Shown here: positions 33,901 to 38,826 of the stretch, in pieces
How the letters are laid out: each line of letters opens with the position of its first letter
Position numbering within the stretch: position 1 is the stretch's first letter
Assembly (NCBI GenBank): GCA_017935505.1
Contig: JAGBHM010000030.1
Span: forward strand, 1-38,826
Direction of reading: 5' to 3'
Length of the DNA stretch: 38,826 nucleotides
DNA from: Bacteroidales bacterium
GTDB lineage: Bacteria > Bacteroidota > Bacteroidia > Bacteroidales > UBA932
Program-made: the position numbers and the translations under genes
The notes under the pieces: model-generated
Told to the model about the DNA's origin: nothing
The model's input: only the letters and a program-made list of their open reading frames with translations
Database searches by the model: none

Positions 33901-34128
33901 AACTGTAATGTTTTTAGCTTTTACAGAAGACGGTACATCAACTTTGAAAGTTCCGTCGATATCTGTAATCACAACAATCTTAGTTCCTGGAACTGTGATT
34001 GACACGCCAGGTAACGGTTCATTATTGGAATCTGTCACCTTTCCCCGTAGTGTCTGGGAACTCTGGGCTACAGCTACTTGACAAACAAGCAGCAACATAC
34101 AGAGAAATGAAAATAAAAACTTTTTCAT
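30925..34128 (-). CDS. SusC/RagA-family TonB-dependent outer-membrane transporter
   Basis: A 1067-residue outer-membrane receptor-channel for energy-dependent import of oligomers. A signal peptide ends near residue 21 (VAVAQ). Next come a CarboxypepD_reg-like beta domain (LRGKVTDSNNEPLPGVSITV, about 28-47, to about 105), a plug domain with the SusC signatures ISIRGIST and VVDGYPTEI, then VLKDGVAASIYGSRSANGVI, and a long beta-barrel ending in phenylalanine (GLSFSF), as expected for outer-membrane barrels. The segment GYQTISKERATGSF before the plug is seen in a SusC subgroup commonly found with thioredoxin-like partners. It lies 57 bp after tlpA and 12 bp before susD. Confidence 0.95.
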   Translation of the reverse strand: MKKFLFSFLCMLLLVCQVAVAQSSQTLRGKVTDSNNEPLPGVSITVPGTKIVVITDIDGTFKVDVPSSVKAKNITVSCIGMETMSVPFAQVAPATPIVMNEDVTLLGDVIVTGYQTISKERATGSFGTVRSEQLEKKLNVDLKNILEGQVAGVVLDKDGNISIRGISTWKAETAPLIVVDGYPTEISLSDLNPDNIENVTVLKDGVAASIYGSRSANGVIVVTTKAGEKGKTKVSYRGTFKFEGKPDLSDLHMASTSDYIDAELALYDFSPNGSAYNIATKNNNLSEVNYLLAMRKAGKISDNEFNNSINALRKNDVLKDMEKNMFRTHFVQTHNLSISGGTDQNRYNLAVNYAKDHGNYVNTNSDRLIVDFNNQWNPWKFLTVNVAANINYTLSEAPATEWQSLTNMTSYIKPYHTLYNEDGSLRNLRLASYATSELYNSVSGLKDVTYNPITDAYDDYVTNNNFSTRFSGSLRFNIIEGLTAEVGGNWARSNNIRKAVAEADSYRMRMAFNNTTSTSNPSNHYVPDGDMINEIRYKSENWTVRAQANFNRTFGKHRVTALAGYEVRRIAYDNNTYATRLGYNSTAGSFSPTNLVDLKSGVFNSDMLTGSNPISSALNYGSYSISDNRFVSWYVNASYEFDNRYLVSGSIREDLTNFFGTDPKYRHRPMWSIGGTWKIHNEKFFDVSWIDRLNLRLSYGINGNISLTEGPYLILGAGSFSSITGGIANSIKSYPNNSLRWEKTETTNIGLDVSVLDSRLGVSFDYYQKLSSDLLASDAIDPTTGASSVMKNVGSIDNRGYEIALTATPVRNKNFSWDLSYNLSLNKNKVKEYNVNMAYPTSWAWTSPVHAEGYPMYGLFGYKFAGLDGKGQTMIYDKEGNKKLASLCTVDDIIYQGTAVPKADMSFTNNFRYKNWNLSFMFIAKFGHKYRKDVFQGSNYNSRHFAERWQKPGDEAWAVYPYFASWNMDMFYHPFSDIFIGNASYAKLRDLTLTYTFDNNLTQKIGMSNARIYLQARNLFRITASDCDIDPERYEVEMGGGMGSSTNTGYATLPMRPEFYIGLSFSF

Positions 34129-34185
34129 AAGTTAATTAGATAAGTTAATTATAAGGTTTATTTATTTTGTAGATTAGGTTTCTTG

Positions 34186-35325
34186 TTACAAAGCCTTCTC
34201 AATAGCTTTACGAACAGCCTCTCCACGCAGACGTTTGCCGGCAATTTTTCCCTCTTTGTCAATTGCAACAATAAAAGGAATTCCATTGAACTGGTATTTG
34301 TCCATCAGCTCTTTGCCACTATCTGGAGCCCACAACTGCATCCACTCCATATTCTCCTCACCGAGAGCTTTCTCCCAGTCTGCCTTTTTGGAATCAATTG
34401 ATATGCTCAGGAATGCGACATCATCCCTGTCTTTAAAATCTGCATAGATCTTCTTCATGCTAGGAATTTCTCCGCGGCATGGGCCACACCAGCTTGCCCA
34501 GAAATCAATAATGAGCACTTTGCCTATGAAATCCCTTACATTCACAACCTTGCCGCTCTCATCTGTCAATGAGAACTCCGGTGCCATCTGGCCAATCTCC
34601 ATCTTTCTCTTCTTTTCTTGAGTAATACGGAGTTTTTTCAAATATGCCTTTGCCAATGTATCACCAGGATTTGCCTGCTCCATTTTTGCAAGCACATCAA
34701 GTATGAATGATGAATCGGTCTCAAATCTCAATTGAGGAAGAAGTGCAAGGCAGCTTGTAAGGTTGCTGTTGTTCTCTATGAGATATCTGTTGAAGGCTCT
34801 TACATTTTTGTTGTTGGCCTCATACATCTGGGAGAAGAGGGCCTGTTTTGCTTGTGCCGGAATATCAGGTTGGCCATAGACTGCCTGAGAAAGAGCTATA
34901 CTGCTCTGATACTCCTGATAATTGCTGTAGTTGCTTAGATTTAAAAGATTGTTTTTAGGGCCTGCATAGATATGCACATACGGAGGATTGAAAATACGCA
35001 CTTTTGCAGTATCAATGCCTCTGAAATTGATAACCATATCCTCATCTTCCAGCCAGGCCCTCACCCTCTGCTCTTCGCAGCATGTGATATTTACCACACC
35101 TGGGTTTGCCGGAACAACCTCCAATGAATATGTATTATCCGGATTAATGGTTGTTTCTGCCAAAATAATTTGGTCGAAACCATCACTTTGTGAGACAGTT
35201 ACCTTATTTTTATTACCCCCTCCCACAAATTGGACGCTACCGCTTATCTTCACAACCTCACTCTGGGTACATGAGGCCAAAAGCGGCAGAATCATCAAGA
35301 ATGATAATCTAAAAAAGTTTTTCAT
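34186..35325 (-). CDS. TlpA-like thioredoxin lipoprotein with N-terminal DUF4369
   Basis: A 379-residue periplasmic disulfide oxidoreductase. The lipobox is LLASC (Cys19). Residues 25-110 form a beta-rich DUF4369-type domain, 125-240 are mostly helical, and 245-379 form an AhpC/TSA-TlpA thioredoxin fold with the redox motif WCGPC (Cys280 and Cys283). The cis-proline segment reads GIPFI. Such proteins reduce or isomerise disulfides in exported proteins. It is the first gene of the operon with susC and susD and has a consensus promoter (35352-35382), so it is likely made together with the transporter. A role in opening disulfide-bonded substrates or assisting the outer-membrane complex is conjecture. 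Confidence 0.92.
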   Translation of the reverse strand: MKNFFRLSFLMILPLLASCTQSEVVKISGSVQFVGGGNKNKVTVSQSDGFDQIILAETTINPDNTYSLEVVPANPGVVNITCCEEQRVRAWLEDEDMVINFRGIDTAKVRIFNPPYVHIYAGPKNNLLNLSNYSNYQEYQSSIALSQAVYGQPDIPAQAKQALFSQMYEANNKNVRAFNRYLIENNSNLTSCLALLPQLRFETDSSFILDVLAKMEQANPGDTLAKAYLKKLRITQEKKRKMEIGQMAPEFSLTDESGKVVNVRDFIGKVLIIDFWASWCGPCRGEIPSMKKIYADFKDRDDVAFLSISIDSKKADWEKALGEENMEWMQLWAPDSGKELMDKYQFNGIPFIVAIDKEGKIAGKRLRGEAVRKAIEKAL

Positions 35326-35351
35326 CTGATCTATTTTTTTGATACAAACTG

Positions 35352-35382
35352 CGAATATAACAAAAAAATATAAACAGCCAAA
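35352..35382 (-). promoter_or_regulatory. Promoter of the tlpA-susC-susD operon
   Basis: On the minus strand TTTG (35379-35382), exactly 19 bp and TATATTCG (35352-35359) give a -33/-7 pair with one mismatch. It sits in the 65 bp gap after the AI-2E family gene, 26 bp ahead of the tlpA ATG. No neighbouring anti-sigma/ECF pair or hybrid two-component regulator is present. Confidence 0.7.
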
Positions 35383-35390
35383 ACTACATA

Positions 35391-36503
35391 TTACTCTTCC
35401 ATTCTGTCAGTTAGCCTTTGTACCAATTTAAAGTTGGAGAAAAACTCTTTTGCAAAGACTCTCAGCACAGTATAGGCCGGTATAGCCACCAGCATGCCAA
35501 GAATTCCCGCAATATTTCCAGCCAGCAGAATTACAAGAAATATCTCAAGAGGATGGGCCTTTACACTATTTGAATATATATATGGCTGGAAAATGAATAC
35601 ATCTATTATATGTGTCACCACAAATACTGCAACAAGTTTTACTATAAGAAGCCCCAGAACTGTCTCACCGGAGGCTCCATATAGGGAGACAACACCCAGC
35701 AGGGTACCCACAGCTCCGGCAAATACAGGACCTATATAAGGTATTACATTCAATATTCCCGACAAAAATGCAAGCACAACAGCCAGCTGGAACGAAAGAC
35801 CTCCAATCCAGCACAATCCTATAGTGTTCAATACCGTAATCAGCACTGTTTCTATACTGATTCCTGTAAAATACCTCACCAGCAGATCATTGATACTATT
35901 GAGAGCCCTCTTTGTATTCTCCTCATATTTCACAGGCACAAATATCAATACCATCTTTGAGAACATATTTGTATCCTTCAGAAAGAAGAAAGTGACAAAT
36001 ACTATGGTGAATGTTGAGACTACAAAATGGACAAGAAACGATGTTATGGAGTTGAATGTGTCGGTAAACATATTGAAACTGAAGAACTCCTTCAGCTGGG
36101 AGGTTATCAGCGACTCAATTGTTATTGAAGGGTCCAGCGAAGGAAACATCTCATGCACAAGCAGATTGTATTTCATCAACGGGATTGCCAGTTTCACCCT
36201 CAGAGCCTCGAGGTCCACACCACCCATCTCCGTAAGGATCTTTCCCACAAGCGGTGTTATGAAGATGAAGAAAGAGACCAGCACAGAGGCAATCATGGAG
36301 AGTGTCATCACTGCAGCCAGTGAATTTCCTATCCTGAACTTGCCCACCCTGATGGATGTGAGCAGCTTCATTACAGGTTTTCCGATGAGTGAAAGTATCG
36401 CAGCAATGAGTATATCAGCCAGTACAGAGCCGAAATACCATGCTACAAAGAGCACTGCAGCACAGCCTGCTATAATTATTATATACTTTGCAAGCTTGTT
36501 CAT
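35391..36503 (-). CDS. AI-2E transporter (PerM/YhhT) family membrane protein
   Basis: A 370-residue inner-membrane protein of the AI-2E/UPF0118 family. It has two or three N-terminal helices, a soluble loop (about residues 95-150), and a C-terminal cluster of helices with the conserved blocks LSGILNVIPYIGPVFAG and QPYIYSNSVKAHPLEIFLVIL. Family members are linked to export of autoinducer-2 or to sodium/proton antiport, and the real substrate is usually unknown. It is divergent from the DPP11-type peptidase, with a -7 box at 36530-36537 in a short shared promoter region. The tlpA operon follows after 65 bp but has its own promoter. Confidence 0.87.
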   Translation of the reverse strand: MNKLAKYIIIIAGCAAVLFVAWYFGSVLADILIAAILSLIGKPVMKLLTSIRVGKFRIGNSLAAVMTLSMIASVLVSFFIFITPLVGKILTEMGGVDLEALRVKLAIPLMKYNLLVHEMFPSLDPSITIESLITSQLKEFFSFNMFTDTFNSITSFLVHFVVSTFTIVFVTFFFLKDTNMFSKMVLIFVPVKYEENTKRALNSINDLLVRYFTGISIETVLITVLNTIGLCWIGGLSFQLAVVLAFLSGILNVIPYIGPVFAGAVGTLLGVVSLYGASGETVLGLLIVKLVAVFVVTHIIDVFIFQPYIYSNSVKAHPLEIFLVILLAGNIAGILGMLVAIPAYTVLRVFAKEFFSNFKLVQRLTDRMEE

Positions 36504-36529
36504 AATTTGCCTTATACGATAACAACTTT

Positions 36530-36537
36530 CAAAAATA
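36530..36537 (-). promoter_or_regulatory. -7 box for the AI-2E family gene
   Basis: TATTTTTG on the minus strand matches TAnnTTTG, 26 bp ahead of the ATG at 36503. It is separated by 13 bp from the opposing -7 box of the peptidase gene. Confidence 0.5.
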
Positions 36538-36550
36538 ATAAAAGTTTTGT

Positions 36551-36558
36551 TAAATTTG
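36551..36558 (+). promoter_or_regulatory. -7 box for the DPP11-type peptidase gene
   Basis: TAAATTTG matches TAnnTTTG and lies 23 bp ahead of the ATG at 36582. No TTTG is found at the -33 position, which overlaps the opposing promoter. Confidence 0.55.
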
Positions 36559-36581
36559 TCTTATACAAACATTAATTGCTT

Positions 36582-38597
36582 ATGAAAAAACTACTGTTAC
36601 TTATTATTCTTTTATTCCCCGGGCTTGCACTTGTAGCCGATGAAGGCATGTGGCTCCCTTCTCAAATAGCCCAACGCATAAACGATATGCAGTCAAAAGG
36701 GTTCAAACTCTCTGCAGAAGATCTCTACAGCATCAACAACTCTTCATTGAAGGATGCCATTGTCCATTTCAACGGAGGATGTACCGGAGAGCTTATCTCA
36801 AACGAAGGTCTGCTGATAACCAATCACCATTGCGGATACAGCAAAATACAATATCACAGTTCTGTTGAACATGACTACCTTAAAGACGGCTTCTGGGCAA
36901 TGACCCGTGAGCAGGAGCTTGCAAATCCCGATCTTTATGTAGCATTCCTCGAATATATGGAAGATGTCACAGATGAGGTTCTCAAGGGATATGCCCCAGG
37001 AATGAGCGAAGAGGAGCGCAACAGCATCATCAGGACAAATTCCGATAAAATTATAAAGGAGACTGTTTCCAAAGGCAAAGGGCTGAAGGCCAAAATCGCC
37101 CCTTTATATTATGGTAACCAATATTTCATCTGGGTATACAAAGTATTTACAGATGTCAGACTGGTTGGCGCACCACCTTCAGCTGTAGGAAAATTTGGAG
37201 GAGATACCGACAACTGGATGTGGCCACGCCATACAGGAGATTTCAGCTTATTTAGAATATATGCAGGCAAAGACAATGAACCTGCAGACTACTCACCTGA
37301 AAATGTTCCTTACAGACCTAAAAAATTCTTTAAAATCAATGCATCAGGTATACAGGAGGGCGATTTCACACTGGTATACGGTTTCCCTGGCAGAACAAAT
37401 GAGTACCTGATGTCGCATGCGGTTGACTACACTGCCAATGTATCGAATCCTCACAAAATCAAATTGAGAACCTTGAGACTCGACATCATGAATCGCGAGC
37501 AGGAGAAAGATCCGGCTGTAAGAATCCAGTATGCCTCAAAAAATGCAAGCGTTTCAAATTCATGGAAAAAATGGCAGGGCGAGAGAAAAGGTATCTATAA
37601 AATGAATACCATTGAAAACAAACGCAATTACGAGAAAGAATTTGCGCAATGGGCTGCTGATAAGCCTGAGTATAACGGACTTATGGAGGAGTTTGCAAGA
37701 CTTTATACCCAAATTGAAGAACTTTCGTTAGTAAATGACTACCAGAAAGAGGCAATCAATGTAATTGAGTATGTAAAATATGCTGCAAACAAAGCCCAAA
37801 CCGACTCAGCACTCTTCTACAAAGATTATTACAAACCTATTGATAAAGATATTTTCATTGCCCTCATCAATGAGTACAATAATACAATTGACGACAAATA
37901 CAAGGCTCCCTATTTCAAAGACAAATTAGCAGAAATGGGCTCTGTTGAGAAATGGGCAGATGCCATATATGACGCCGAATCGGAAGAGCTTGCAAAAGAA
38001 CTTTATGTTGAGACCAACAACCATTTCAACTCAGAATACAAACCATTCCTCGACAGCATCAATGCTCAAATCACCCTCCTTTACCGCAAATACATGAAGG
38101 GCCAGATAGAGTTCAATGAGCAGACAGGTGGAGATAGAGTATTTTACCCTGATGCAAATTCAACACTCCGTATAGCATATGGTTCTGTAAAAGGCTACTC
38201 CCCTTCTGATGCAGTATACTTTACCCCTATATCGAGCATAGAGGGAATAATGCAGAAAGACAACCCGAATATCTACGACTATGATGTTCCTCAGGTATTG
38301 AGAGATGCCTATGCAACCAAGAATTACGGCAAATGGGATGTGAACGGAACTGTACCTGTAGCATTCATTGCAACCAACCACACCAGCGGTGGAAACTCAG
38401 GCAGCCCTGTAATTGATGGCAACGGCAACCTCATTGGTGTTAACTTCGACCGAGTATGGGAAGGCACAATGAGTGATGTTGTATTCGACCCCGAAGTATG
38501 CCGCAACATTGCACTCGACATAAGATTCGCACTATTCTTTATAGACAGATGCGCAGGAGCACAACATCTTCTCGATGAGATGGTAATCATCAGATAG
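36582..38597 (+). CDS. S46-family dipeptidyl-peptidase, DPP11 type (acidic P1)
   Basis: A 671-residue periplasmic serine exopeptidase that releases dipeptides from the N-terminus of peptides. A signal peptide covers residues 1-19 (cleavage after ALVA). The trypsin-like halves are recognisable: His83 (TNHHCGY), the Asp-bearing block GGDTDNWMWPRHTGDF (206-221) and Ser606 (GGNSGSPV). Eighteen residues after the serine stands Arg624 (NFDRVWEG). In Porphyromonas DPP11 the arginine at this spacing binds Asp or Glu at P1, while DPP7 has glycine there, so acidic specificity is likely. The protein is about 50 residues shorter than the roughly 720 of Porphyromonas DPP11, mainly between His and Ser, in the helical domain. 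The start is the ATG at 36582; a TTG two codons earlier is unlikely. Confidence 0.9.
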   Translation: MKKLLLLIILLFPGLALVADEGMWLPSQIAQRINDMQSKGFKLSAEDLYSINNSSLKDAIVHFNGGCTGELISNEGLLITNHHCGYSKIQYHSSVEHDYLKDGFWAMTREQELANPDLYVAFLEYMEDVTDEVLKGYAPGMSEEERNSIIRTNSDKIIKETVSKGKGLKAKIAPLYYGNQYFIWVYKVFTDVRLVGAPPSAVGKFGGDTDNWMWPRHTGDFSLFRIYAGKDNEPADYSPENVPYRPKKFFKINASGIQEGDFTLVYGFPGRTNEYLMSHAVDYTANVSNPHKIKLRTLRLDIMNREQEKDPAVRIQYASKNASVSNSWKKWQGERKGIYKMNTIENKRNYEKEFAQWAADKPEYNGLMEEFARLYTQIEELSLVNDYQKEAINVIEYVKYAANKAQTDSALFYKDYYKPIDKDIFIALINEYNNTIDDKYKAPYFKDKLAEMGSVEKWADAIYDAESEELAKELYVETNNHFNSEYKPFLDSINAQITLLYRKYMKGQIEFNEQTGGDRVFYPDANSTLRIAYGSVKGYSPSDAVYFTPISSIEGIMQKDNPNIYDYDVPQVLRDAYATKNYGKWDVNGTVPVAFIATNHTSGGNSGSPVIDGNGNLIGVNFDRVWEGTMSDVVFDPEVCRNIALDIRFALFFIDRCAGAQHLLDEMVIIR

Positions 38598-38608
38598 CAG
38601 CTTGGCTC

Positions 38609-38625
38609 GGTAAGACAAACTTACC
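38609..38625. repeat. Short hairpin after the DPP11 gene
   Basis: GGTAAG-acaaa-CTTACC forms a perfect 6-bp stem starting 12 bp past the stop codon. There is no T tract behind it, so it may be an mRNA 3' end stabiliser or a weak terminator rather than a full intrinsic terminator. Confidence 0.4.
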
Positions 38626-38694
38626 CTACCGCCATTTCAGAACACAAACACATATGAATGATAAAAATAAGAGGAGCTGACCAAATGACATGAA

Positions 38695-38724
38695 CCCCGA
38701 AAGTTAGACAAAAAACTTTCGGGG
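38695..38724. repeat. Perfect 11-bp inverted repeat inside the IS end
   Basis: CCCCGAAAGTT (38695-38705) and AACTTTCGGGG (38714-38724) enclose an 8-base loop and are followed by TTTTG. Such a stem-loop between the IS terminus and the transposase start resembles a device that stops read-through transcription from outside promoters. Confidence 0.7.
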
Positions 38725-38731
38725 TTTTGTT

Positions 38732-38826
38732 ATGTCTAAAAAAAGAAAGAGACATGGCTATGCAGAACGATTGAAGTATATGCATATGCTTGAGAATGGA
38801 TATACCATTGCATACATTAACCGTAA
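38732..38826 (+). CDS. Transposase OrfA, 5' part (IS3 family)
   Basis: Thirty-one complete codons are visible before the window ends. The start MSKKRKRHGYAERLKYMHML, followed by ENGYTIAYI, resembles the N-terminal helix-turn-helix of IS150-type OrfA proteins, which bind the element's ends. The ATG at 38732 lies just downstream of the terminal repeat and stem-loop, as expected for an IS3-family element. The rest of OrfA and the DDE-bearing OrfB are outside the window, so completeness and activity cannot be judged. Confidence 0.7.
   Translation, partial: MSKKRKRHGYAERLKYMHMLENGYTIAYINR

Larger units (their letters stand above)
38691..38826 (+). mobile_element. Left end of an IS3-family (IS150-like) insertion sequence, truncated by the window
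   Basis: The segment begins with TGAACCCCGAAAGTTAGACA, which has the TG start and AAGTTAGACA core common in IS3-family terminal repeats. It is followed within 25 bp by the start of a transposase OrfA-like reading frame. The right end, and therefore the target duplication, lies outside the window. It has inserted 93 bp after the DPP11 stop codon. Confidence 0.7.

Noticed and set aside
29353..35325. A complete polysaccharide utilisation locus
   Set aside because: Only SusC, SusD and a thioredoxin-like protein are present; no glycoside hydrolase, lyase, sulfatase or dedicated regulator is found nearby.
38609..38625. Hairpin after the DPP11 gene as an intrinsic terminator
   Set aside because: Six base pairs without a following T tract; listed only as a hairpin.
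1..38826. CRISPR array, tRNA or rRNA genes, prophage or defence island
   Set aside because: I looked for regular spaced repeats, cloverleaf-like segments and typical phage or restriction genes and saw none; a dedicated RNA-gene search would be needed to exclude small RNAs.

Overview
The window looks like chromosomal DNA from a member of the Bacteroidales (phylum Bacteroidota). The reasons are a SusC/SusD outer-membrane pair, a primary sigma factor of only about 286 residues without region 1.1, an S46 dipeptidyl-peptidase, a YgiQ-type radical SAM protein, and many promoters of the Bacteroidetes type (TAnnTTTG -7 box, often with a TTTG -33 box 19-20 bp upstream). Almost no gene has a Shine-Dalgarno sequence. 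I cannot name a genus. Acetate kinase next to phosphate butyryltransferase and butyrate kinase, plus exported peptidases and an amino-acid symporter, suggest an anaerobe that ferments peptides and amino acids.

Layout. 1-350: a strong leftward promoter and the first codons of a gene leaving the window, then AT-rich DNA. 351-3391 (+): a three-gene operon of polyprenol-phosphate mannosyltransferase-like GT2, dihydroorotase and an EamA permease. 3396-12900 (-): AGCS symporter, argS, ygiQ, an acidic-tailed unknown protein, a ClC channel/antiporter with CBS domains, and Tex. 13082-17587 (-): htrA, rpoD and a lipoprotein Dcp peptidase. 17683-20211 (+): dnaN, a DEDDh exonuclease and a degenerate fumarylacetoacetase-like protein. 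20243-21517 (-): a BaiN-like flavoprotein, divergent from an orphan periplasmic-binding lipoprotein (21575-22753, +). 22821-27699 (-): hsp20, then ackA-ptb-buk as an operon, then a lipid kinase. 27756-29280 (+): a reduced ComEC and a small RRM protein. 29353-36503 (-): a TlpA-like lipoprotein, SusC and SusD as one operon behind a consensus promoter, and upstream of it an AI-2E family permease. 36582-38597 (+): a DPP11-type S46 peptidase. 38691-38826: the left end of an IS3-family (IS150-like) element running out of the window.

How the genes fit together. DPP11 and Dcp are exported and would make small peptides. SusC/SusD could import oligomers and AGCS takes up alanine or glycine with sodium. 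Acyl-CoA made in fermentation can be turned into ATP by Ptb/Buk and AckA. The rest is mostly housekeeping: replication clamp, sigma factor, tRNA charging, pyrimidine synthesis, envelope quality control.

I saw no CRISPR array, tRNA or rRNA gene, prophage or obvious defence system. The most unusual points are the tightly packed divergent promoters with -7 boxes 12-13 bp apart, the degenerate FAH-like protein behind dnaN, the stripped-down ComEC, a gene with a perfect Shine-Dalgarno sequence in a lineage that rarely uses one, and the inverted repeat upstream of the ackA-ptb-buk promoter.
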